From Pseudisothecium myosuroides (taxonomy: Eukaryota; Streptophyta; Bryopsida; Hypnales; Lembophyllaceae), in assembly GCA_951799445.1 (NCBI GenBank), contig OX637287.1:49257724-49321723 (forward strand): 64,000 nt of DNA. The letters run 5' to 3'. The first letter of the stretch is position 1, and every line of letters starts with the position of its first letter. Under the pieces are notes generated by a model, which was given only the letters and a program-made list of their open reading frames with translations, had not been told where the DNA came from and ran no database searches. The position numbers and the translations under genes were made by a program. This document shows positions 12,850 to 24,308 of the stretch, piece after piece.

Positions 12850-13250
12850 GTAGTGTGACATGAGTTTCTTTTTTTTATTAATTCATTGATGTCAAAAACG
12901 AATTTCTATGAAATGTTAAGAGACATATAACAAACCAACATGCTCAGAATGTCAAGAGTCCATATACATTGCATATTTCACTATACATTCTATATATATT
13001 TAATACCTTGAACCATTAACAATGTCGTTAGCAAACAAATGAACCACTATAGTTCAAAGTCCACTTGTGCATGCATCATTCTCTTGAAAGGACAAGACAT
13101 TTCGATCATAATGAAGAAATGCTAGATTAAAAAATAATTACAAGACTACAAAAATGAAATCATTATTAATTCATATTAGTACGAGCAAAACACTTTGGCT
13201 AAAAAAATAATTATTTTGTTATTGCAAAGACAAAACCCATGTCACACTAC
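12850..13250. mobile_element. MITE with ends GTAGTGTGACATG
   Basis: The left end is GTAGTGTGACATGAGTTT. The right end is AAACCCATGTCACACTAC, an inverted pair of 18 bp with one mismatch. The other copy of repeat R lacks it: near 7258-7270 the sequence reads straight through. The target duplication is not clear. No coding sequence. Confidence 0.65.
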
Positions 13251-13362
13251 GATAGTATTTTAATAAACTTGAAAAATGCTCATGGTAAATGCATATTGAA
13301 TTTGAGGTAGATGACAATTTTTGAGAGGGATGGGCTATTGAGGCTATGTGACCATTATCTCC

Positions 13363-13579
13363 CACTATAAGAAACTTGCGTTTTAGGTAACGAGCCCTAA
13401 TTTTTTTAAATGAATTTTAAGTGATGCCAATGTTTACAACCCAATGTTTTTATGTCAACATTGATGTTATGTTGGACGTCCTTGTTGACATAAAAACATT
13501 GGATTGTTAACATTAGAATCACCTAAAATCCGTTTAAAAAAATTAGTTCTCGTACCTAAAACGCATTTTTTTTATAGTG
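13363..13579. mobile_element. CACTA-ended foldback MITE, 217 bp
   Basis: Ends are CACTATAAGAAA and TTTTTTATAGTG, and nearly the whole element folds back on itself (shared GCGTTTTAGGTA / TACCTAAAACGC and an inner pair around ATGTTTTTATGTCAACA). TCC flanks both sides (13360-13362 and 13580-13582). The matching place in repeat R copy 1 (about 7371-7380) lacks it. The 3-bp duplication and CACTA ends indicate a CACTA-type MITE. Confidence 0.78.
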
Positions 13580-14679
13580 TCCCCTCTAAAATTAAAAATC
13601 TCCAAATATTCATCACCAAAAGAGTACTTCATCACAATGCACTGTGTACCCTAAAATGTAGAGATTTTAGTGAAAACTATTGTAATAATTTTCAATGAAA
13701 AAAAATAGAGATATTGATAGTTGAAAGGATTAAATTGTTTATTTTTATAATATTTTAATATTGTTTGAATTTTTATATTTGACTTTGAAGTTCAAAACCT
13801 CAAATTGGTTTTAAAGAGCTCAAAAGAATATATTTTTTAGTTTTTGCTTCCGTAAATGTACATTTTAAAGAAATTGTTAAAGAAAATTGTTAAGGAAATT
13901 TTTCTTGAATTTGTTATAGAAAGTCATGAATTATTTATAAAGAAAGGGTGGATTTTTTAATGCAATTTTTTTGTGCAAATATTAAATTTTTGATGCAAAC
14001 TAGTGGAAATCAAGCATTTCTATGCACCTCTAGAATGATGGGATTGTGTACCAAAGTGTGCAATTACTCAACCACTCTTGGTACATTGGAAACTCCATTA
14101 TATAAAGGGGCCTACCACAAAGATACGTGATTTCATCTTCAATTTTGAAAAGAAATATCTCTTTATTTAAATTAGATTTTTGCAAAGGAATTGTACTCTC
14201 ACACTCAAATCTACAAAACTAGTTATAGCAAGAAGGGAAAATGTGAAAATCTAATTACAATAGAGAGATATTTATTTTCAAACTAAGGGCAAAATCTCGC
14301 CAAAACAAAAATCTCTCTAGAGGGTATTGTGAATTTTTTTTTAAAGATGCTTGTTGAAGGAAAGATGTGAGTATGGAGATTTCCTACATACCTCCGCAAT
14401 TGAATTTAAAAATTTCATCACCAATGTTTTTTCAATGAATTTTCATGTAAAACCATGAAAATTAAATAAAAAATCCACCGAAAATGGAGTTTTAGTTTTT
14501 TGAAACTGAAATTTGGTATGGTTGATTGGGATTGCATAAGATATCAATGTTGATTATGCACAAAAAATGTCAAATTTGTTTTACATTATGCAAAAAAACT
14601 TGATTGTTCAAATTGCCATCACTTATCTTTTTGGTTGGCCATTGTACTGTACCCCATTTCAGAACAAGCATTTACAGTA

Positions 14680-14859
14680 CAGTAGAACCTCTCTAAGTTG
14701 ATCCCCTCTAAATCAACAAAGCGTTGTCAGGGAGTATTGATTGCCGGTCCCAACAATATGAACCACATACGAACATGGTGACTCTCCCTAATGTAATAAC
14801 CTCTCTAACTCAATGTGTTATACCGGTCCCAACTCTATCAACTTTGAGAGGTACTACTG
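14680..14859. mobile_element. pogo/Lemi1-like MITE, TA-flanked
   Basis: The left end is CAGTAGAACCTCTCTAAGTT after TA (14678-14679). The right end is the inverse, ATCAACTTTGAGAGGTACTACTG, followed by TA. Inverted ends of the CAGTARAACCTCT type with TA duplication are typical of plant pogo-like (Tc1/mariner) MITEs. 180 bp, no coding sequence. Confidence 0.72.
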
Positions 14860-15186
14860 TACAGTACTAGGAACTGCTTTAGCTCGTTACACCTTGCTAT
14901 TCCATTGGTACCAAGGACAATGTGACCATGGGTTTTTTCCTTTAGTGATTACGGTATTCACTCAAAATCATTACAAAAATGCCAAAGAAAAGATTGTGCG
15001 GAATTTTTTTTTTTTGAATTGCTGCAAATTTGAGATGGTATTTTCTCTTTTTCAATGAATGTACATAGCTACTTCAGGACGGATGAGTAACTAATTTTCA
15101 TCCATATTTGCATGTTCCATTCGCATTCATGCAAGGAAATAGCTCCTGCACAAAATCAAGGAAATAATAAAAATCTGTGGATCAGA

Positions 15187-16110
15187 CATTCAAAGGAATC
15201 TTGTAACAACCCCAACAGAATCGACCGGGTATCCACCAATACCCGGATGGCCCCGAACATCAATAGACGGTCCGTCTCTCTTCTTCTGTCGTTGGGGGGA
15301 TAGTCCGACCGACCGACCGACGGACTGAAGAGCTGATTTCGCGTCTTCGTTGTCCTGCGAAGTGCCGAAGTTTTGATCTTGTTGAGGATTCTTAGGGTTC
15401 GAAGAAGCGCCCCTTGTTGTTGCTGCTTCCGCATCAAACGAAGTTTCCGTTGTTTTGCTTCGGTTCCATTTTCTTCCGGAGGCTTTCCAATGTTTCCGCA
15501 TTTTTTGTTTTGAGGAAGCAAGGAGCTTCTGTTTTCTGTTTTGGCCATGTCTCTGGCGAACCTCGAACTCTGCTCCACCGAGAGGAGGGAGCTTGAAGAC
15601 GACGGAAGGGTGAGCAGGTTCGTTATCTACCGATTGCGCATGTTCAATTTTGATTTTAGAGAGTTTTGGACTTGCATGTTCAGGGGTTTTGTTGTTTGGT
15701 TTTCTGACTCGGACTGGATTCTAATTCCGGTACGGAGAACTGAAATTGAAAATGGAAGGGTTTGGTTGAGATCTGTGCTCGTCTTCTCTAACGACGGCAG
15801 TCGACCTGAGCGTAAATGCTCTCGGCAACTACTTATTCTACGAGTTTTTTCGAGTTTTTTGAGTTTTTTCGTTGCTTAATTTAGCTTTCTCGATTTCGTG
15901 TTCGGGACCTGACGTGCGCAGAATTTGGGCGAGGGCGTGGTTGCAGGTTGTAGGTCGTGTGGCGAAGTGTGAGAGATTTTGGTAGGAAGCACAGTAGTTA
16001 ATTACGGATATTCTTCTTCTGGCGGCCTCTCCCTTTCGTTGCTAAAGTATTTTGAGGCTTAAGTAGTGAAATATTTATCTCGAAGGTTTTTGAGAATCAA
16101 AATAATTTCT
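15187..16110 (+). promoter_or_regulatory. Promoter / 5' leader region of the MYB gene
   Basis: The base composition turns GC-richer from about 15190, with CGAC repeats near 15306-15325, as often seen around plant 5' ends. An upstream ATG near 15547 opens a short frame ending at a splice-like AAGG|GTGAGC near 15605. This suggests a 5' leader with a small upstream reading frame and possibly a leader intron. The transcription start cannot be placed by eye. Confidence 0.4.
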
Positions 16111-17569
16111 ATGGCGGAGTCGCAGTCGTCTCTCACGACAGTGAATGGTTCAGTTTGGACTCGCGAGCAAGACAAAGAGTTTGAGAATGCCCTTAATATT
16201 TTTGAGCAAGACAGTCCCACTCGATGGGATCAGATTGCAGCAGTGGTATCTGGGAAGGATGCAGTGGAGGTGAAGCGGCACTTTGAAATATTACAGGAAG
16301 ATATTAATTTGATAGACTCCGGACGAGTTGCTCTCCCTAATTACAGTTTATCGTCGCTTTCATTATCTGAGGACGGTGCAGCATCCGACAGTCCAGGTGT
16401 GAAGAAAGGGACAGGGTTTTCAGGTCAAGCCGCAGGGCCTGGCGCTAATGCAAATGGCAATGGAAATTCTGCGTTGGGAGGAAAGGGCGTGTCATCTAAA
16501 CCCGCTGACCAGGAGCGAAGAAAGGGCATTCCTTGGTCAGAGGAGGAACACAGGTGGGAATGACTTACCTTTCAGACTGTGCATATGTTGTGCATCCTTT
16601 GCAATTATAAACCAGGAGCTTATTTGTTTTTTCTGGAGTTTACTTTGTCCACAGCAATTGAAAATATTGTGCATAACCTTTTCCTGTTATTTTACCTCAT
16701 TTCTGCATATTTTCTAGATAGTTTAATCTTGACACATTTTCGTAGTGCGGGCACTACAAAGGTTTTAGGAGGTTTGTGACTAGGTCCTTCGTCCACCTGA
16801 TGACATGCTTAACCTCTCAAGTTCTCAAGCTGAAATTAGAAGTATTCACATGAAGGGATTACACCGTTGACGTATGATAATTTACCATTATACGAACCTT
16901 AAATCATGGCATAGGTCACGATGTAATTCGATGAATTCATGTATTCTATCCAATATATTTTCAGAAGTAGTCGATACACTCTCGAGTTTGTTGAGTATAG
17001 CCTTTCCTTTCTAATCCAATTTCTTCCTGCTGTCTTCGTTGTTGTTTCAAGTTTTCTATGCGATCCATGAACTGGGTATCTAATCAAGAGAAATGTGACC
17101 AAATTGTCTTTGCAGGCTCTTTCTGTTAGGGCTGGCCAAATTTGGGAAGGGAGACTGGCGGAGTATATCTCGAAACTTTGTCATTTCAAGGACCCCTACA
17201 CAGGTAGCAAGTCACGCTCAAAAATACTTCATAAGGTTGAACTCGATCAACAAGGACAAGCGAAGATCCAGCATCCACGACATTACGAGTGTGAACAATG
17301 GAGATGCTGCCCAACAAGGGCAAGGCCCTATCACAGGTCAACCTGGACCCGGTGCTGCCACAGGGCAGCCAATGCAACCCGGAATGTACCCTGGTCAGCA
17401 AATGATGGGCCAACAAACGGCTGTTGGAGCTCCGGTAATGCTGCCACCTCCAGGGCATGTGCCGTTTGGCCCCAGGGGCCATCTCCCGAGGCCTGTTATG
17501 CCTGGGCAGCAGATGGGTATGGCACCCCACATCGCCTACTCCATGCAACAGCCAGGTATGCATCATTGA
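16111..17569 (+). CDS. SRM1/DIVARICATA-type two-repeat MYB transcription factor
   Basis: Exons 16111-16553 and 17116-17569 give 298 residues. The donor AG|GTGGGA splits an Arg codon that exon 2 (acceptor TTTGCAG) completes. An N-terminal SANT/MYB repeat spans about residues 14-63 (W16, then a W at the second repeat position). The second MYB repeat spans about 137-190 and contains the class motif SHAQKYF (180-186) followed by IRLN and a [12 protein letters not shown] block. The C-terminal third is rich in Gln, Pro, Gly and Met. This order and the SHAQKYF signature are those of SRM1/DIVARICATA-like R-R MYBs, nuclear DNA-binding regulators that recognise GATAA-type sites. I start at 16111 (MAESQSS) because family proteins begin just before the first repeat. 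An in-frame ATG at 16066 would add 15 residues. Both domains look intact. Confidence 0.93.
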
Positions 17570-18349
17570 TGAAGGGGTGGAGTCAGTGTTCCCCGAGGGT
17601 AGATTACACTTGGTGTGCCCATGTTTCTATTTGTACATCGGTTTGTGGCCCATGAATTAGCAGAGCAACGGAAAAGTTGCGGGTTGGTTTGCTATGGTTG
17701 TCCAAGAATAGCTGCCTCCTTGTAATATAGTTTCTTCACGTGCAATAAATTATAGCCTGCAGCGTTTGCAATTATGATGTTCTCTTTTTGGAGCGCAGCT
17801 TTTGGGAGTTTGGTCCATTTCCATGAGTTGATGTTGACAGCAGTCTCTTTAAAACCAGACGTACGCTTACATCCTTTTCCTGCTTTGGTGTTTGCCGTTG
17901 CATTCATACTAACATCCATTGTAGCCTGTACTATATAACACCTGTAGCTTGTTGAAGAACTACATTTGTAGCACTGTTTGGAGACGTGCATTGAATGCGA
18001 ACATGTTCCGGTACCTTTGTCATTGTGACAGTGATGTCCACGAGCTTCAAATCCGGGAGTCGAATCCGAGTTATGTAGTGCTATTTACGAATAGTATTTA
18101 CACCAAGCTACAGGAGTTATTGAGTGCCCGATATCTAATTATGTGCTCATGATATAATCTCAAGAAATTGCTGCAGTAGTATCTGGTTCAGTGTTTTTGC
18201 TTTGGGTGATTTAGTGCTTAAAACTTATGCAGTTTTTTGAGGGAATATTTGGCAACAGATTCCCCTATTTTTGATGGATGAAATTGCTCAATTGCTACAA
18301 AATCTAGGAACAATATTGCTCTATTGTGGATGAATTTACATTCTTTTGG
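17570..18349. other. MYB 3' UTR and intergenic DNA
   Basis: Presumably 3' UTR for the first few hundred bases (AATAAA at about 17743). No other gene is seen. The open frames here are short and without family resemblance. Confidence 0.45.
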
Positions 18350-18357
18350 ATGAATAT

Positions 18358-18437
18358 GTGTGTTTTCATCCATGACTTGTGTGTTTTCATCCATGACTTG
18401 TGTGTTTTCATCCATGACTTGTATGTTTCATCCATGT
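18358..18437. repeat. 21-bp tandem repeat, three units plus a partial one
   Basis: Three identical 21-bp units containing TTTTCATCCATGACTT at 18358-18420, and a partial fourth to 18437. Being a multiple of three it leaves frames open (DENTQVM repeats on the minus strand), but nothing around it looks coding. Confidence 0.85.
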
Positions 18438-18638
18438 CAATGGAGGTATAAAGCTTCACCATTCTACTATAGATCACTTTGTGTGTTATTTAATAATAAT
18501 GGAAAAAAAACCACTTATCTAATTGGCAAGCATGCATTCTTAGCTTATTTATCTTTCTTGTTTACGAAAGATTCTTGAAAGGCTTTTTGAACTTTACTTT
18601 GATAGTGGCACTATTCATGGAATTTGCTAAGGACAATA

Positions 18639-18955
18639 AAGTAGGAGGTCTATAAAGTGTTTGGGCTCTAAAAGTGTCCTCTAAAATGTAGGTACATTTT
18701 GCTTTCTTATTGCACCAAGAATGTACAAATAATGGACGTTTTAGGAGGTGGATGCTTTTAGTGACCATTGCATTTCAACTTCAAAAATTCATAACTAATT
18801 CCACAAAGCTCCAAAAAATATGAGACAATTTGGGTTAGATGGCAATTCCATTTGCCTTTCAAGGATAATTTACTTAAAAATATTTGAAGAAGTTTAACCT
18901 CCCATGATTAAAAATCAGCTCTCAAATGAGCGCTTTAAAGAGTGCGTCACACTAA
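18639..18955. mobile_element. Decayed copy of the AGGTAGG MITE family
   Basis: Begins AGTAGGAGGTC and shares long stretches with the MITE at 62083-62410, including ACTTCAACTTCAAAAATTC and a GGGTTAGATGG block, in the same order. The right end is degraded. Assignment rests on this similarity only. Confidence 0.5.
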
Positions 18956-19765
18956 ACCTTCTCCATTGAACTATTTAGAGGATGTGACATGTAGTGTTTT
19001 GATTGAATCTAAGTTCAATCCCTTAGTGCTTAAATCCTTTTTTGAACTTTTGCATTTTTTTGCTTATATCTTTATAAATATATATGATTTACCTTAATTT
19101 CATCAAATTTGACATATGAAAAGTGCAAAGTTAAGCATTTGTTTGGATGAATGAAAAGTTGTGTGGTCCAAAAAGCCCATAAAACCTTTTTATTCATCAT
19201 TCAAAATTAGGATGCTAAAGCACTAAGAGATTAAGGATCTACAACTTAAAACATATGAATATACATTTGGGCATTACTGAATATAAGAAAAAAGTCTACT
19301 AGATGTCTTTGTGTAAGAGGTCCTTGTGCAATGAGGATCTATCTATTGTCTAAGTTTATTAGGGCATGCTTTTTGGTACAATAAATGCATTGAGTAATTG
19401 CAATGGAGAGAGTTAGTCACCAAGTTCAGTATTAATGGAACCATTTGGAATAAAACTATCACAAAGATGCCCCTTCTAAGATAATATTGTAACCATTTTT
19501 GGTGAGTAACATTACCATTACATATGCATTTAAAAATGTGGTTTCAGGGCAATCCAATGACTAGTGGGCTCTTTGGACAGTAGAGTTTAAAAATTCATAA
19601 CATATTCATCCTTTGTTAAATTTTTTTAATTTCAATTGCAAATGCCTTCTCTTACTATAGGCTTGAGTATGCAAGAAAATGAAATTAAAATTTTCTCCCT
19701 TCAGTGAGCCCCATCTACCTGCCCATTGCGGTATGAAAAGTTTCATCTCACTGCAATGGGCTCAT

Positions 19766-20830
19766 CAGTGTTTTTTTTAGTGGCTAAAAATCGCCAAAAT
19801 TCACCCATCGTCCATGTACTTCGATTTTACTATAGGAATTATAGGGGCAGAAATTGTATTTTTTCGCCTAATTTCACCATCCACTACATTGTATATAGCC
19901 ATCTGGCCTCGTGCCAAAAGCTCACATTGCCACTAAATTTGATAAGTACCAATCTGTAATCGCCTATACTTCTCTCATCATGGTGATATATTCCAAGCAA
20001 GGTCGCCAAATCTTATGCATTGGATCACGTCTCATCGCCTACCCTAATTTGTACTTCAATATCCAATACCTTGTAGTACTCTTTGAAATGCACGTGTGTC
20101 ACCATGCTAGTCTTTCTTACAAATAAACTAAGAGCCATTGTGATGATTTTGTAAGTTTCATTATTTTATAGCCAATGTCACAATCCACCTTGAATGAAGG
20201 ATTTTTTAGTTTGGATATTGAACTTTGAAATCCAAGTTTATTTGGCCCTTGTGCAAATTATAAATCAATTCAAGACAGAATGGGAGACTATAGGATCCAA
20301 TCTCTTTTTGAATAGTATAGTTCTTGAACAATGTAGTCATTGGATAGTTAGAAAGTTCTTTTTTTAAATGGTAATTGAACTCTCAAGTTAACTTACATTT
20401 TTTACAATCTTATTTGTAATTGATGGCCTTAGATTTGCTACTAAAATGAGAAGAAATGGTCATTGGTAGGTGTTGCTATATTTTTTATTTGCACTCATTC
20501 ACTAATTTGATACTCTAGCATTCCTTGTCACCTCTGTAGTCACTACTTTCCTTTACACCGTCACCGAACTTCAATAATTCAAAACATGTAGAAGCCAAAA
20601 ATTAACTTGGAAATTTTTAGTTCTCATCACTATACATCTACTTTGAAGACAAATATGTCACCTCTTTGCTTTCCTCATCAAAATCTATGTATAGCCAAAA
20701 TTCACTAATGTTCATCTGCTTAGCGAAATTACTTTCACCCAAGGATGGATAGAAGTAGCCACTTCATTGAAAGTTCACCCAAAATTATTGCCACTACTTA
20801 GAAAAAGCTAAATCACTAAAAAAAACGCTG
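19766..20830. mobile_element. hAT-like non-autonomous element, 8-bp target duplication
   Basis: Inverted ends CAGTGTTTTTTTTAGTG (19766-19782) and CACTAAAAAAAACGCTG (20814-20830) differ at one position. GGGCTCAT flanks both sides exactly (19758-19765 and 20831-20838). An 8-bp duplication with CAG-starting short ends is the hAT signature. The 1.06-kb interior has no transposase; the frames there (77 and 71 codons) match nothing. A second subterminal similarity (GTGGCTAAAAATCGCC against CCACTACTTAG) lies inside. Confidence 0.78.
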
Positions 20831-20838
20831 GGGCTCAT

Positions 20839-22568
20839 CTACCTCATGTGTACCATTTCTGTCAACACTGGAATATCCCTTTCAGAGGATTCAATTTTAA
20901 CTGTTTCAGACCACGCGTGTTATAAATAACTTATCGATCCCGGCCAGAGCCTTTGCACGAGTCCTAGGAGGTAAGGCACCCTCACAGCATGAGTGAATAA
21001 TGGTACGCAGTCCTGCCAGGCAACCCCATGCCCACATCTCTGACTACAATCGCTTAAAATCTGTATTTCTGGCGTCTCCAATGGCCATCGACATTGACAG
21101 AGCCGTGAAAGGATGATTATGAGGGGTTTGGCTTCCACCAGAGGATTCGAAGGCAGATAACTTAGAAAGGAGAGACAACGTAAGCCTGCAACGTCGGTGA
21201 CAACACAGAGCGGCTCAAACTGCATCTGCATCAAGCTTCATTAATGATTCATACGACTTCTAACTTGGAAGCTACAGTAGTATTGTTCTTTGTCATTGCA
21301 ACTTCTGGACTGGGCAAAGACCGGTAGTCAGGGACGAAAGGGAGTTACTCTCAGATACTGTCAGCGGATATCCATAATTTCATTGAGGGTTTGCGATCTG
21401 CATACCAGTACAAATCATATGATAAAATAAGCAGCGATGAACCTATTACAAAATGGAAAGGAGTGCACGATACTCTCAATTTGCAGGCAGGCTCGCCCAA
21501 GATTTCACTTTGCACTCCAAATTTTAGAAGGTCTCGTTTCAGGGCAGTTCCGTATGCTACACTGGAGGGTGGAGACCCACATATACAAAATATTAAGAAC
21601 GTAAGGTACGCAATAGCTGATACAAGTGAGAACCTTCTACGAGAAGCGAATGCCCAACTGAAAGCAGTGCATCCCCAACCCACCACCCTGGTCCACACAC
21701 TTGCTGCAAACATTGAAAAATGCACCAAATCGAATTAAAAATCATACCCGAGTTGTTTGAATTTCAAACACTTATTATTCAAACGAATAGGTACTCCGTA
21801 TATTAGATGCTTAAAATCTACAAACCGCAACTTAATGTAATGTCTATTAAACCGCCACAATTACAAATTTCAAAGCAAGAAACTGAATGGCCAACAATCC
21901 AATTGAAATATGGTATTTATATTCGCATTGGCTAACATCGGATCATACCTTGTAGAGGCCGCCGAACAGACAGTAGGTCCCTAAGATTCCGCCACCTGCT
22001 TTCGGTACTTGGACGTACGATGAAAACGAGTGACAAGCACTTCAGACGGTACACTACTGCAAACCAGCTTTTTTGCAGACGAGCGTTCAAGCAGATGCAC
22101 TAATCTTCGTATACTCCAAGCAGACACTGGCAGAGAGATGCAAGGCCAGGACCAGCATGAAAGCTTAGCCTATCTACAACCATTTCCTTTTCTGTACAGT
22201 CTGTAAATTATCTACAAATCTAAGGGCCGGCAGAGTTGAAAGAGTTCTACACAAGGTAGAAGACACCTAGAATCTCCACGTACCCAAAAGCGCCACTTGA
22301 TCAGATGCTGGTGTAGTATACATCTCCTTAATCAATATGTACCTACTGTCAACGAAGCAATTTCAGAACATCTGTCAATAAAACCGTGAGACTTCATAGC
22401 ATTTGCATACAGTATCCAAAAGAACGTACTCTTCGGTGCATTAAAATCCTCTATCATCCGCCATCAAGAACATCAACCAAAGTGACCAGTCTAATAATGG
22501 AGACTATGGTCAAGAGCAAAAGACGGGATTTTGAATGCCCCTACCTTACACAGATGGAAGTCAGAAGT
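20839..22568. other. Unassigned stretch with overlapping open frames on both strands
   Basis: GC content is nearer that of genes than of the flanking DNA. Three mid-length frames exist: 115 codons (+) at 21391-21738, 125 codons (-) at 21351-21728 opposite it, and 104 codons (-) at 20920-21234. I recognise none of them, and they cannot all be real. The right end (about 22200-22568) is probably 3' UTR of the trihelix gene. It may hold a decayed or non-coding gene; I do not call a CDS. Confidence 0.35.
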
Positions 22569-24308
22569 TCAGATGCATGTCGTGATATTTGAGCTACTGA
22601 ACTTCTCGCAGGTTTGCACCGCCTGTTGCTCCACTCCAGGTGGTAATTTCTTCCCCTGTCCAATAACCTGCAGGCGTAGTCGCAGAAGCTCCAGTTTGAG
22701 ATTCTCTCGTCTCTCCATGTGCTTCTCTTGCATCTCCAGTTTCTGCTCCATCAGCTTCTGCTGCAACTCCAGTCGGCGCTCTTCCATTTTGAGTTTCCTC
22801 TCCATGTGTCGCTCCTCATTCTCCAGTCGCCTTTCCTCCATTCTCTCCAGAAACTGATGCCGCCGCTCTTCCAGGGCCATAGTCATCTCCATCTTGGCTT
22901 GCTCAACACGTGCGTAAGTGTCGGCAAAACCTTGCACGATCTTCGCCACACTCTGCGCTGTGAGAGTAGCACCTCCCAGCTTCCTGCGTTTCACGCTCTC
23001 CTTCCCTGGCTCAACACTACCTGCATTGCTATTATGGTGGAAGCACCCATTTCCATCACCTATCTGAAATCCGTCCCCCAAAGTAAACGAGAATCTGTTA
23101 GAAAAAAGTGATGTGAAATTGTTCCCTTGCAAAGGGTCTCCAAGGGTCATAACCAAATATTAGGTGATGATCTAGGGTTCAAGTGGATGTGGAAATAACC
23201 TCCTCTACTACATGACAAAAATGGGCATCCTTACATTCCTACTTTTCTAAATTCACAATTCATACAGCTTTTTGTCCCCAAATTATGCTTCTATCCGTCA
23301 AATTCCTGATTTTCAATGCAGAAGAAAAATAGAATTTCCAACATCTTTCCCCTGGCATTTCTTCCCCTATGTACGTGACGGGAATGGGGTCTTTCTACCT
23401 TATCAAGGTAGGGAATTAAACGCACAGACAGTCCTTTGCAGTTGCATTTACTCATTTACAATGCAAGGGTCCAAACACCAGACTTGTACGAAATGAAATA
23501 CTACCACTGGCAAAGATTCTTCCATGAGTTACATAGAAGATACGATATCCATGGTCAGTCAACGCTTGTGATTGGACCCTACCACTTCTAACTTCAACAA
23601 TTCATTACTAATTCATGCCATATCCAAATAATACATATTTTCTGTGCATTGGAATCCTCTCAAAATAAGCGCAAGATCCACCCAGAAAGAACATAAATTT
23701 TCGTTACAAAGTCTACTCGTAAAATGGACACCACTAGAATAAGACGAAAGAGACGGCAATAGGTTCCCTACCTTGTTGCCGCGGCCACAAGTCGCACAAG
23801 GGGAAGGTGAAACTTCTGGCAGACGCTCCTCATGACAATCCCCGATCCTCGACGACGCAGCCGCTCCTTTCACTCCCTGATCGCCATTCACCTCAGGCGG
23901 AATCGCATTCAGGAATGGAACTAGTCGATTACTACTGTCCTGGTGCATTACGACTTCCGGAGCTCCAATACTGGCCATCTCCCGCTTCGGAGTCCCCCAC
24001 AACAAGTCACAGCGATCGTACCACTTCCATGTAATCAAATTGCGGTCATTCTCGCCTTTGCTCGACTTCTCCCGCTTGTACCGCTTCTTCAACGAGTCAA
24101 TCTTGTTCTTCATCTGCGGCTGCTCGCGCTGATGCCCCAGACGCGCATTCACTTCACGCACCACGGTCTCCCAATGCCGCTTCCCGAGATTCTCCCTGTT
24201 CACGTGAATGTACGTGTTGCCCCACACGTCTAACAGAGCTTCCACCTCCTCGTCAATCCATGTCTCTCTCTCTGAACCTAAACTCTGCAACCCCGATGCA
24301 CTGTCCAT
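22569..24308 (-). CDS. SIP1-type trihelix transcription factor
   Basis: Exon 1 is 24308-23772 and exon 2 is 23063-22569, giving 343 residues. The donor AAG|GTAGGG is phase 0, and the acceptor GGATTTCAG|ATAGG is the first one that keeps the downstream frame without a stop. The N-terminal trihelix (Myb/SANT-like) domain spans about residues 15-105 with the conserved tryptophans W17, W46 and W94/W96 and the block KNKIDSLKKRYKREK (67-81) that marks the SIP1 (ASIL-like) clade. A charged middle follows. The C-terminal half is a long Glu/Arg/Met-rich coiled coil (EERRLELQQKLMEQKLEM), the usual dimerisation segment of this clade. Proteins of this type bind GT-rich promoter sites in the nucleus, often as repressors. 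The first ATG of the open frame is used. The region just 5' (24309-24850) is GC-rich, as expected of a promoter. Confidence 0.9.

Larger units (their letters stand above)
12490..15058. repeat. Dispersed repeat R, copy 2
   Basis: Collinear with 6800-9000, but lacking E2 and carrying its own insertions at 12850-13250, 13363-13579, about 14100-14640 and 14680-14859. Frames in the two copies are broken differently, so I do not call a gene. The insertion at about 14100-14640 contains inverted arms (about 14137-14175 against 14240-14285). Confidence 0.6.

Noticed and set aside
15156..15578. 140- and 103-codon minus-strand frames
   Set aside because: They lie in the GC-rich leader of the MYB gene, show simple Arg/Thr/Lys-rich composition and match no family.
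18358..18437. CRISPR-like array
   Set aside because: Units are directly adjacent without spacers and the genome is that of a plant; it is a simple tandem repeat.
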